NCBI GenBank assembly: GCA_003551645.1 | Contig: PUND01000019.1 | Coordinates: 1 to 49,604 of the forward strand | Direction of reading: 5' to 3' | Source of the DNA: Phycisphaerae bacterium | GTDB taxonomy: Bacteria; Planctomycetota; Phycisphaerae; SM23-33 | DNA: 49,604 nucleotides | In this document: one piece after another, positions 1 to 7,192 of the stretch | How positions within the stretch are numbered: the stretch's first letter is position 1 | Layout of the letters: every line of letters starts with the position of its first letter | Notes under the pieces: generated by a model | Seen by the model: only the letters and a program-made list of their open reading frames with translations | The model's database searches: none | Told to the model about the DNA's origin: nothing | Translations under genes and position numbers: made by a program

Positions 1-480
1 CCCGCCCATATCACGCTGCGAGCCGCAACCACTAAGAGCAAGCGGGCGGATACGCTGCCCATCCACCCGCAACTGGCCGAGGCGCTGACCGACTGGAAGA
101 CCGCCGACGCCAAGCCGGCTGACAGTGTTGTCGGCACCGTGCCGAACATGAAATGTCTCCGGGCCGACCTGGCCCTGGCCGAGATACCAGAGAAGGACGA
201 GGCAGGGCGGTACGTGGACTTCCACAGTCTGCGCGTATCGCTGAGCACGCTGCTGGCCGCCCACAAGGTCAGCCCGCGCGCCGCCCAAGCCCTCATGCGG
301 CACACAGACCCCCGCCTCACCGCCGGCGCGTACACCGATGAGAGGCTGCTGCCGCTGGCGGCCGAGCTGGTGAACGTGCCGGGCATCCCCGCCGGGGTAG
401 GGGGCGGCCCCGCCAGGAGATCACTCACATCCACCCCAGCGTCGCCATCGCCACCATGCGCCACAGTCGCATCGAGCTAA
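1..480 (+). CDS. Tyrosine recombinase (phage-type integrase), 3' end only
   Basis: The reading frame is open from base 1, so the N-terminus lies outside the window. The visible part is the catalytic domain of a tyrosine recombinase, which cuts and rejoins DNA through a tyrosine-DNA bond. A basic segment TKSKRADTLPIHPQL leads to the catalytic box HSLR (the family's HxLR), then LMRHTDPRLTAGAYTD, which carries the second conserved histidine and the nucleophilic tyrosine. All expected C-terminal catalytic residues are present. The last ~30 residues are rich in Gly, Ser and Pro and look like frameshifted readthrough into a second recombinase remnant. The gene points at a tRNA-Gly that begins about 290 bases downstream, the usual layout of an element inserted at a tRNA 3' end. 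Recombinase identity is secure; activity and specificity cannot be judged from a fragment. Confidence 0.88.
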   Translation, partial: PAHITLRAATTKSKRADTLPIHPQLAEALTDWKTADAKPADSVVGTVPNMKCLRADLALAEIPEKDEAGRYVDFHSLRVSLSTLLAAHKVSPRAAQALMRHTDPRLTAGAYTDERLLPLAAELVNVPGIPAGVGGGPARRSLTSTPASPSPPCATVASS

Positions 481-530
481 CCATTAACCTCTACACCGAC
501 CCAGTCCTGCTCAATGTCGCCGTGGCGGAC
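417..530 (+). pseudogene. Degenerate C-terminal tail of a second tyrosine recombinase
   Basis: In a different frame from the upstream integrase, the DNA encodes HPSVAIATMRHSRIELT and then INLYTDPVLLNVA. This is a typical end of the catalytic domain of a planctomycete-type tyrosine recombinase (H of RHS, Y of LYTDP). No HxLR box or earlier domain precedes it in this frame, and similarity fades after about base 530. It is therefore a broken remnant, overlapping the frame-altered end of the intact-looking recombinase. It suggests successive insertions, or recombination between related integrases, at the same tRNA. Between 531 and 734 I see no further gene. Confidence 0.6.
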
Positions 531-734
531 CCGATCGGAGTCGGGCGGCAATCCGCAGGTGCCAGCACCACGCAGCACGGTTGCAGCACGAGCGGCCGGA
601 TGCAGCGCATATGCAGCGCGTGGAGGCATTGTCCGGCAACGTGTGGCAACGTCTGGCAGGAACCCGCCCGTGGACAGACCCGGGCGAGACGGGATGACAC
701 AAGCGTTTGCGGGGGCGCGGCTTGCGGCGCAAGT

Positions 735-769
735 AAAAGACTCGGCGGCGGTTACCGTCGAGCCTTTTT
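735..769. terminator. Bidirectional intrinsic terminator between integrase and tRNA-Gly
   Basis: The stem runs from 739 to 764 (GACTCGGCGG paired with the CCGTCGAGCC side, imperfect, with an inner CGG/CCG pairing). It is flanked by AAAA on the left (735-738) and TTTTT on the right (765-769), so it could stop transcripts in both directions: the tRNA-Gly transcript on the minus strand and anything from the recombinase remnants on the plus strand. Confidence 0.55.
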
Positions 770-773
770 CGTA

Positions 774-845
774 AGCGGGCGATGAGATTCGAACTCACGA
801 CATTCACGTTGGCAACGTGACGCTCTACCACTGAGCTACGCCCGC
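774..845 (-). tRNA. tRNA-Gly (anticodon GCC)
   Basis: A complete cloverleaf can be read on the minus strand. The acceptor stem is GCGGGCG/CGCCCGC, the D arm is TAGCTCAGTGGTAGAGC, the anticodon arm is TCACG-TTGCCAA-CGTGA with anticodon GCC, and the T arm is GTGAG-TTCGAAT-CTCAT. CCA is not encoded. The 3' end (base 774) faces the integrase fragment, which makes this tRNA the probable attachment site of the element to the left. Confidence 0.95.
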
Positions 846-855
846 ATCTACCTCT

Positions 856-883
856 ATATTATTCATACCCGCACGTCGGTCAA
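856..883 (-). promoter_or_regulatory. Promoter of tRNA-Gly
   Basis: On the minus strand there is TTGACC (883-878), a 16-base spacer and TAATAT (861-856). The start point would fall a few bases before the tRNA 5' end at 845. Both boxes are close to sigma-70 consensus and stand out in this GC-rich sequence. Confidence 0.6.
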
Positions 884-1063
884 GAGCAATTTGCGGGACT
901 CCGCCGAACGCCGGACCGCCCGGGAGCCGGAAGTGTCCGCCCCGCGCTGCCCTTCGACATGGCCCGGCCGGCGACGATTCACCGGTCGGCGCAGGAGCCG
1001 GTCGGCGGCGGAGGCGGATGCGCTTGCCCGGCTGGTTCGGTGGCGGTAATCTCGCTGCTTCAT

Positions 1064-2110
1064 ATGCTTGGTGGACTGATATCCGAGAGCTTTTTCGCAG
1101 ACAGCGCCGAGTGGCTGCTCTGGCTGTTGACCGCCGGCGGGGTTGTCCTGCTGGTGGTCGGCGCGGACCGCGCGGTCGGCGCGGGCGCGAAGCTTTCGGC
1201 GACGCTCGGACTGAGCAAGATCATCATCGGCGCTACGGTGGTATCGCTGGGCACCACCGCGCCGGAGGCCATAGTATCGGTCCGCGCGGCGTGGATGGGC
1301 GATCCGGGGCTGGCCCTGGGCAACGGGGTCGGCTCGATTATCGCGGACACGGCGCTGATATTCGGCCTGTGCTGCCTGTTGCGCCGGCTGCCGCTGGACC
1401 GGTTCGTGCTGAACCGCCACGGCTGGCTGCAGGTCGGGGCCGGCACGCTGCTGGTGGCTTTGTCACTGATCATGCTGGCCGTCGCCGGTGACATCAACAG
1501 CGTTGTCCTGCCGCGATGGATAGGCGCAGTCCTCCTGGCGCTGTTGTTGCTATATATGGTGGTGTCGGTCCGCTGGACAAAGAGGCACCCGCAGATGGTC
1601 GAGGGGCTTGAAATATCCGCGCCGCCGTCCCACAAGGTAAGTCGCGGCCTTTACTATCTGGTGGTGGTCTTTATCGGGCTGGGGCTGGTCGTGGCCGGCG
1701 CGGAGGTGCTCATCGGCTCGGTTCGGGAGATTTCACATCGCCGCGAGGTGCCCTCGGCGGTGCTTGCCGTAACTCTTGTGGCTTTCGGGACCTCGCTGCC
1801 GGAGCTGGCGACTGCCATCGCGGCGATTCTGAAAGGTCACGGAGACCTGATGGTCGGCAACATCGTCGGCGCCGATATCCTGAACGTGCTGTTCGTCATC
1901 GGCGCATCGGCGACGGCCACGCCGTTGCAGGTCCAGCCGTTCTTCTTCTACCTGTTCTTCCCGGTGATGATGTTCGTTCTCATCCTGTTCCGGGTGTTCA
2001 TCTTCACCAGCGGGGACACTTTCAAACGGTGGCACGGGATACCGCTTCTGGCGACGTACGTGACGTTCATTGTGCTGGCGCTGCGGTTCGGCGTGGCCGC
2101 AAGCGGCTGA
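1064..2110 (+). CDS. CaCA-family sodium/calcium antiporter (YrbG-like)
   Basis: Integral membrane cation exchanger, expected to export Ca2+ in exchange for Na+ or H+. The two inverted alpha repeats that form the ion pathway are both visible. Repeat 1 has GATVVSLGTTAPEAIVS followed by GNGVGSIIADTALIFG; repeat 2 has LVAFGTSLPELATAI followed by GNIVGADILNVLFVIGA. About ten hydrophobic segments span the length. The ATG at 1064 gives 348 residues, normal for the family. An in-frame GTG at 1040 is an alternative, and further in-frame ATG at 959 would add a Gly-rich, non-membrane stretch that does not look like protein. No strong ribosome-binding site settles the choice. The acidic residues of both PE motifs are present, so the protein is probably functional. 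The actual ion is not predictable from sequence alone. Confidence 0.88.
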   Translation: MLGGLISESFFADSAEWLLWLLTAGGVVLLVVGADRAVGAGAKLSATLGLSKIIIGATVVSLGTTAPEAIVSVRAAWMGDPGLALGNGVGSIIADTALIFGLCCLLRRLPLDRFVLNRHGWLQVGAGTLLVALSLIMLAVAGDINSVVLPRWIGAVLLALLLLYMVVSVRWTKRHPQMVEGLEISAPPSHKVSRGLYYLVVVFIGLGLVVAGAEVLIGSVREISHRREVPSAVLAVTLVAFGTSLPELATAIAAILKGHGDLMVGNIVGADILNVLFVIGASATATPLQVQPFFFYLFFPVMMFVLILFRVFIFTSGDTFKRWHGIPLLATYVTFIVLALRFGVAASG

Positions 2111-2312
2111 GGAACCCACAGGTCGCCCCGTCACATGCCCGATACCACTGTTGCGAGCGCACCGGCGGTCCCGCGGTCCCGAATGCGGTGTTTTCGGCGA
2201 ACCTTCACGGGCCGGTGATGTGTTACAGTTAAGGTTTGTGTCTTTATCTGTCGCCGGCGGCCGATCGGCGAAGATGGATACCCGTTCCGTTTCAGACAGG
2301 AGCGACGAAATT

Positions 2313-3515
2313 ATGCGTTTGCACCCCTTTGCGGTGGCGTTACTCACCCTGGTTGGCGTTGCCGCCCCGCTTATGGCGGAAAACAACGACGCACGGCGGG
2401 AGCTTGGTTTTCCTCATGCGGGCATTGCCCTTTCCATACCCGAGGGCTACCAGCCCCGCCGCGTGAGCGAACCGTTCGACGTGATGCGATACGTGCTGGA
2501 GCGGGACGGCACGACGCAGGTTGCGGTGTCTTTGTCCGCGTTCCCGGTTTCCGAAGACGTAACGGCCGAGGAATTCGCCGAGGCGAAGCTAAGCGAGCTT
2601 CGCAACCTTGTCGCTATGCGGCAATTCGAGCTTATCAAGACCGCGGAGATGCCCGTAGCCAATGTCACCGGGCACGCCCTGCGAATGAACTACACGTTCG
2701 GCGGGATCGAGACGACGGCGGCGCAGGTGTATTTCGTCCGGGAAGTAAACGATAGGCCTGTCCACATCTGCTACCTGCTGACTGTCGAGGAGCGAGGCGA
2801 ACAGAACCGGCTGCTGTCGGAACTGGGAGAGCTGGTGCGGACCATAAGGTTCCTATCGCCTCGCCACCCCGGGGATATCGAGACACCGGAGCTTGGCGAG
2901 CCGGTCCGCAGTTCTAACTTGGGTTTTTCGGTCCGTCCGCCCGAGGGATGGTTCGGTGACACCTCGCTGTACGGCGTCAATATGGGACAGACGGACTACC
3001 TTCTGGGCGGGGTTATGGTTCCGACGGTTCGGGTGATGGTCGGTCGGCCCGATGCCGACGTGACGGCCGAGCGACTGGCGTCGCGACACCTGGCGTCGCT
3101 TCGCGAGACAGTTAAGTCGCGAAACGTCAAAGTCGAGGTCCTGTCGGAAGGTGAAGCGGAGCTGGCCGGCCGCAAGGGCTGGCAATTCGTCGTGCGCCAA
3201 TACGCCGAACTGCCCGAGGAATCGCCCGATAACGACTCGTCCGTCGTCATCGCACAGCGGACAATTGTGGTCGAGGATGAGCAGCTCCCGCCCGTAGCGG
3301 CCAGGGCGGCAGAGGCCATCGCCAACCGCATCGGCCCCTTGCGAAGCTACTCCATCGCGTGCGTCTATCGGGGCGAGAATCAGGACCGGGCTGTGGAGAT
3401 TCTCGAACACATAGCGGAGGGCTTCTCCCTGCTGACCGATGAGACGGACGATGAGGCCGAACCGGCCGAAGAGCCGGATGCGGACGAAGCGCAGCCGGCC
3501 GATGAGAACGGCTGA
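2313..3515 (+). CDS. Secreted protein with two PsbP/DcrB-like repeats, function unknown
   Basis: The ATG at 2313 is chosen because AGGAG sits ten bases upstream and the protein then begins with a signal peptide (MRLHPFAVALLTLVGVAAPLMA). The 400-residue product seems to hold two similar beta-rich modules. The first begins GFPHAGIALSIPEGY (about residue 34), the second LGFSVRPPEGW (about 207). Each starts with an SIPEGY/VRPPEGW-like strand and continues into a section ending in a conserved aromatic-rich segment, as in the Mog1/PsbP/DcrB fold; that fold assignment is inference. The C-terminus is a highly acidic tail (DETDDEAEPAEEPDADE). A related module occurs in the secreted protein at 28058-29398. 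No enzyme motif is visible. Confidence 0.7.
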   Translation: MRLHPFAVALLTLVGVAAPLMAENNDARRELGFPHAGIALSIPEGYQPRRVSEPFDVMRYVLERDGTTQVAVSLSAFPVSEDVTAEEFAEAKLSELRNLVAMRQFELIKTAEMPVANVTGHALRMNYTFGGIETTAAQVYFVREVNDRPVHICYLLTVEERGEQNRLLSELGELVRTIRFLSPRHPGDIETPELGEPVRSSNLGFSVRPPEGWFGDTSLYGVNMGQTDYLLGGVMVPTVRVMVGRPDADVTAERLASRHLASLRETVKSRNVKVEVLSEGEAELAGRKGWQFVVRQYAELPEESPDNDSSVVIAQRTIVVEDEQLPPVAARAAEAIANRIGPLRSYSIACVYRGENQDRAVEILEHIAEGFSLLTDETDDEAEPAEEPDADEAQPADENG

Positions 3516-3593
3516 ACCGCGCTGGCCGGCAGCGGATGCGGCCGCCGCGGAAGCTTCTTCCATTGGGCCGGGACATCGGCTATCCTGCCCGGC

Positions 3594-4712
3594 ATGATAG
3601 CGGACGGCATGGACGATATCCGGGACAAGGTTGTCCAGGGCGACTGCGTCGGGTGGCTGCGCAAGTGGCGGGAGCGGGCCGGGGCCGAGGCGATGGGGTT
3701 CGCTGACCTTATCTTCGCCGATCCGCCCTTCAACATCGGCTACCAGTACGACGTTTACGAGGACCGTAAGGCCTACGACGAATACCACGACTGGACCCGC
3801 CAATGGATGTCCGCCTGCCGCGATGTGCTCAAGCCCAACGGAACATTCTGGGTGGCGATCGGCGACGACTACGCCGCCGAGGTGCGGCTCATCGGCCGGG
3901 AACTCGACCTGCACCTTCGCAACTGGGTAATCTGGCACTACACGTTCGGCCAGAACACCAAGCGGAAATTCGCACGGGCGCACACGCACTTGTTCTATTT
4001 CGTGGCCGATCCGGTGAACTTCACATTCGTCGATGAGGCGGTGCGGACACTCTCTGACAGGCAGCGCGTGTACGCCGACAAGCGCGCCAGCAGCAAAGGC
4101 AAGATCCCCGACGATGTGTGGACGGAGTTCCCTCGTGTATGCGGGAGCTTCGCCGAGCGCGAGGGCTGGCACCCCTGCCAGATGCCCGAGACGCTGCTTG
4201 CGAGAATAGTCCGCGCGTGCTCGAAGCCCGGCGATATGGTTATGGACCCCTTCGCCGGAAGCGGCACCACACTGGTGGCCGCAAGAAAGCTCAACCGGCA
4301 TTACTTCGGCATTGAGATGTCCGAGCAGTACGTCGGCAACATACACAGTCGACTCGCGCAGACAAGGCGGCTGGCCGAGGTCGCCGCCGAACCCGGACAC
4401 GACTGGCCGGAGGAGCTTAAGCAGGAGTTGTGCGGCGTGTATGCTGAAATGGGCGTGACCGTCGCGCGGCTGCAAAAGCACCCCCACCTGCTGGAGGCGG
4501 TGGCGGAGCATTTCCGCAATCGCCTGCGGGCAAGCGGCGTCCAGCTCCCGGAAAACTCGGACGGCAATGGCTTCAGTGTCCGGCACATCAAGGCCCAGAT
4601 TGAACTGCTGGCCCAACAATCGCGGCTGCCCATGCTGAAGGTCCACGACAAGGGAAACATCAACAGGGCCGCAAGACGCCGGAAACCGGAGCTGTTCGAA
4701 GGCCGGTCGTAG
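3594..4712 (+). CDS. Orphan DNA methyltransferase, N6-adenine beta class
   Basis: S-adenosylmethionine-dependent DNA methylase of 372 residues. Motif IV is DPPFNIGY (near residue 43) and comes before the AdoMet-binding motif I, DPFAGSGTT (near residue 220). This order defines the beta class, and DPPF rather than SPPY favours N6-adenine over N4-cytosine. After the catalytic core there is a further ~100 residues, helical in appearance (HPHLLEAVAEHFRNRLRASG), without the usual CcrM-type C-terminal domain motif that I can recognise. No restriction endonuclease or specificity subunit lies nearby, so it is a solitary methyltransferase, perhaps regulatory. The start is uncertain: the ATG at 3594 and the ATG at 3609 are both weakly supported, with no clear ribosome-binding site. 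Confidence 0.88.
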   Translation: MIADGMDDIRDKVVQGDCVGWLRKWRERAGAEAMGFADLIFADPPFNIGYQYDVYEDRKAYDEYHDWTRQWMSACRDVLKPNGTFWVAIGDDYAAEVRLIGRELDLHLRNWVIWHYTFGQNTKRKFARAHTHLFYFVADPVNFTFVDEAVRTLSDRQRVYADKRASSKGKIPDDVWTEFPRVCGSFAEREGWHPCQMPETLLARIVRACSKPGDMVMDPFAGSGTTLVAARKLNRHYFGIEMSEQYVGNIHSRLAQTRRLAEVAAEPGHDWPEELKQELCGVYAEMGVTVARLQKHPHLLEAVAEHFRNRLRASGVQLPENSDGNGFSVRHIKAQIELLAQQSRLPMLKVHDKGNINRAARRRKPELFEGRS

Positions 4713-4865
4713 TATAGCTGAGCACCGATCAGCCGGCATAGTTGGCAAACACGTTGCCTGCGATTCAGGGCCGCTCGCCTGACCGCAAGGCAATGTGGCG
4801 TAAGCGTTGACCGCCCGTGGAAGCGCACCATCGACATGTACCTAACACGTTGTGGAGGTTGAGAG

Positions 4866-5234
4866 ATGGACGATCAGAATACCGCTTCGGGTCAGTCGAC
4901 AAATGACGGCCAGGAAAACAAGTCGGAAGATAAACAAGCCAAGCGTGCAGGCCAGACGTGCATCACGCTGTTTGTGGTATTTGTCGTTTCTCTTCTGGCC
5001 TTCACCCGGCCACCGGCAGAGAGCGTCACCGGGGACAACGGATACATGCTTCAGTTCGATTTGCTCAGCTCGCTCGGCGTAGCCGGGGGCATCGGCGCGG
5101 CTTTCTTTCTGTTGTTTCAGTTCCGCGCGATAATGCGAACGCAGCCGACCCGTAAGGTCCTGGGACTTGTCGGCGCAGTTGGACTACTGGTGCATACGGC
5201 GGTCGCGATACTTCGCCTGGTCTTATCTGGGTAG
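4866..5234 (+). CDS. Small membrane protein of unknown function
   Basis: A strong GGAGG (4854-4858) precedes this ATG by seven bases. The 122-residue product has a charged, Gln/Asn/Lys-rich N-terminus of about 30 residues, presumably cytoplasmic, then three hydrophobic segments: CITLFVVFVVSLLAF, LGVAGGIGAAFFLLFQF, and VLGLVGAVGLLVHTAVAIL. No family motif is recognised. It stands alone between the methyltransferase and the convergent lipoprotein gene. Confidence 0.65.
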   Translation: MDDQNTASGQSTNDGQENKSEDKQAKRAGQTCITLFVVFVVSLLAFTRPPAESVTGDNGYMLQFDLLSSLGVAGGIGAAFFLLFQFRAIMRTQPTRKVLGLVGAVGLLVHTAVAILRLVLSG

Positions 5235-5268
5235 TGGGCGGGGTTCCTTGGATAGTAAGGCCGTTTGC

Positions 5269-5907
5269 TCAGTCCGGCAGGCGGACCTTGCTGACGGCTT
5301 GGGCGGTGAATGTCCTGCCGGTGAGGTATTCTTTGAAGACTACGCGGACGGTGATGTCCTCATGTGCGGGCGGTTGGTCCCAGGGGCATTCCAGTCCGTA
5401 GTGATAGGCCATGAATCCGCTGCGCCAGGTCTCGGAAAGCTCCTCGACTGACCATTCGTAGCGTCCGATGAGTTTCTCGGCTTCCGGTGCGGCCAGGTCG
5501 TAAAGCTCCACCACGGCGCTTCCGGCCGCCTTCAGCGCATCGCCCCGGCCGTCAACCGGACGTAGATACACCTTTACGCCGTCGTGGACACCGCGGTCGT
5601 CGCCGAGTGTAACGCCCCCGGTGTGGCGCCCCAGCCGGATGGCCGATACGGTGTAGAGCTTTTCCAGGCGCACATCGCCGAGGTCCTGCAGCGTGGCGAC
5701 CTGCTCACGGAGCTTTCGCAACTCGGCCCGCTGCTCGGCCTTCTCTCGTTGCAGCCGCTCCATTCGGTTTTCGGTCAGTGCGAGGCGGTCCCGCAGTGCG
5801 TACATCTCCTGCTGGTTGTTGCAGCCGGCGGCCACGACCAACGGCGACAGCAAAGCCGCCGTCGCAACGGCCCTGAACAGCAACGTCAAGCAGCCCGGCC
5901 TGATCAT
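5269..5907 (-). CDS. Coiled-coil lipoprotein, last gene of the tig-clpP operon
   Basis: The signal sequence ends in a lipobox (VVAAGC, Cys29), so the mature protein should be lipid-anchored. Residues ~33-72 form a heptad-like coiled coil ([20 protein letters not shown]). A beta-rich domain of ~130 residues follows, with [16 protein letters not shown] and the closing [17 protein letters not shown]. The start codon overlaps the stop of the upstream clpP by four bases (ATGA), implying translational coupling. No enzymatic motif is seen. The domain resembles uncharacterised planctomycete lipoproteins; its role beside the Clp protease genes is unknown, and co-location alone does not show a link. 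Confidence 0.75.
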   Translation of the reverse strand: MIRPGCLTLLFRAVATAALLSPLVVAAGCNNQQEMYALRDRLALTENRMERLQREKAEQRAELRKLREQVATLQDLGDVRLEKLYTVSAIRLGRHTGGVTLGDDRGVHDGVKVYLRPVDGRGDALKAAGSAVVELYDLAAPEAEKLIGRYEWSVEELSETWRSGFMAYHYGLECPWDQPPAHEDITVRVVFKEYLTGRTFTAQAVSKVRLPD

Positions 5908-6542
5908 TTGCCGGTTTCTCCGGAATCGTCCCGCGTCGGTTCGGGCATGCGTTCCAGGATGCGGTCAACGCAGCCGTACTCGACCGCCTCCTGCGCGTGC
6001 AGCCACTTGTTCCGGTCGCAGTCGCCCTCTATCTGTTCGACGGTCTGACCGGTGTGCGAGGCCAGGATATTATAGATGGTCTTGCGCAGGCGGATAATCT
6101 CCCGCGCCTCGATATCCAGCTCGGTCGCCGGTCCGGTCAGCACGCCTCGGATCAGCGGCTGGTGTATGAGCACGCGCCCGTTGGGCAGGCAGAACCGCTT
6201 GCCGGGCGTCCCGGCCGCCAGCAATACCGCGCCCATCGACGCGGCCAGGCCCACGCAATACGTCGCCACGTCCGGACGGACGAACTGCATGGTGTCGTAA
6301 ACGGCCAGTCCCGCCGAGACAGACCCGCCCGGAGAGTTTATGTAAACGCTGATGTCGGCCTTGGGGTCCTCATTGCTGAGGAACAGGAGCTGCGCGACGA
6401 CCAGGTTGGCAACCTCATCGGTGATGCCGCCGCCGATGAAGATGATTCGGTCGCGAAGCAGTCGGCTGAAGATGTCGTAGCTGCGCTCGCCACGCCCTGT
6501 CTGCTCGATGACTATCGGCACCAATTGTTGGTTCTCAACCAT
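5904..6542 (-). CDS. clpP: ATP-dependent Clp protease proteolytic subunit (second copy)
   Basis: Serine protease subunit that assembles into a tetradecameric chamber fed by a Clp ATPase. At 212 residues the length is normal. The catalytic triad is intact: Ser102 in GLAASMGA, His127 in VLIHQPL and Asp176 in GDCDRNKW. The oligomer-forming motif [14 protein letters not shown] is also present. It follows the other clpP by 27 bases and overlaps the lipoprotein gene by four. The C-terminus is polar and slightly extended ([12 protein letters not shown]). Confidence 0.95.
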   Translation of the reverse strand: MVENQQLVPIVIEQTGRGERSYDIFSRLLRDRIIFIGGGITDEVANLVVAQLLFLSNEDPKADISVYINSPGGSVSAGLAVYDTMQFVRPDVATYCVGLAASMGAVLLAAGTPGKRFCLPNGRVLIHQPLIRGVLTGPATELDIEAREIIRLRKTIYNILASHTGQTVEQIEGDCDRNKWLHAQEAVEYGCVDRILERMPEPTRDDSGETGK

Positions 6543-6569
6543 CTTGGAACGGTCCCTTCGAAGCCGCCG

Positions 6570-7175
6570 CTAGCCCTTCTCGGCGGGCTTCGTCTCGACT
6601 ATCTCGTCCACGATACCGTATTCCTTCGCCTCCGAGGGGGTGAGGTAACGGTCTCGCTCGGTTTCCTGCTCTATCTGCGCCACGTTGCGGCCGGTGTGGG
6701 AGGCGAGTATTTCGTTGAGCATCCGCTTGGCCTTGAGAATCTCCTCGGCCTGTATCTCTATGTCGGACGCCTGCCCGGTAACTCCGCCCCACGGCTGGTG
6801 GATCATTATCTTGCTGTGGGGAAGGGCGAACCGCTTGCCCTTGGTCCCTGAGGCCAGTATGACCGCAGCGCCGCTGGCGGCGTGGCCGACGCAGTAGGTC
6901 GCGACATTGCAGTTGAGAAACTGAAGGGTGTCGTATATGGCCAGCGTGTCGTCCACCGATCCTCCGGGCGAGTTGATGTACAGGTTTATGTCGCGGTCGG
7001 GCGACTTGGCCTGCAGCTCAAGCAGGCGCATTATCAGCCCGCCGGCGCTGGCCGGGCCGACCTCACCCCAGAGGAACACTATCCGTTCCTCGGCAAGCCG
7101 CTCTTCCAGCGTCATCTCGCGCCGGTACGCGTACTCCCGATATGCCTCGCCATGACCTTGCGGCGATACGCTCAT
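6570..7175 (-). CDS. clpP: ATP-dependent Clp protease proteolytic subunit (first copy)
   Basis: Second ClpP-family paralogue, 201 residues. The catalytic residues are present: Ser101 in GHAASGAAVIL, His126 in IMIHQPWGG and Asp175 in ETERDRYL. The Met that normally follows the catalytic Ser is Gly here, the main difference from canonical ClpP. GGAGTGAG lies just upstream of the ATG. It starts 17 bases after tig, the classical tig-clpP order. The two subunits probably form one mixed complex, as in other bacteria with paired ClpPs; that is inference. No clpX is seen in the window. Confidence 0.93.
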   Translation of the reverse strand: MSVSPQGHGEAYREYAYRREMTLEERLAEERIVFLWGEVGPASAGGLIMRLLELQAKSPDRDINLYINSPGGSVDDTLAIYDTLQFLNCNVATYCVGHAASGAAVILASGTKGKRFALPHSKIMIHQPWGGVTGQASDIEIQAEEILKAKRMLNEILASHTGRNVAQIEQETERDRYLTPSEAKEYGIVDEIVETKPAEKG

Positions 7176-7192
7176 ATTCTCACTCCACGGGG

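Noticed and set aside
456..785. A 109-codon frame running from the recombinase remnant into the tRNA-Gly
   Set aside because: Only the first ~25 codons resemble a recombinase; the rest overlaps a terminator and the tRNA, so it was kept only as a pseudogene fragment.
2853..4793. A 646-codon minus-strand frame over the secreted protein and methyltransferase
   Set aside because: Both plus-strand genes have clear motifs or a signal peptide and ribosome-binding site; the minus frame shows no family signature.
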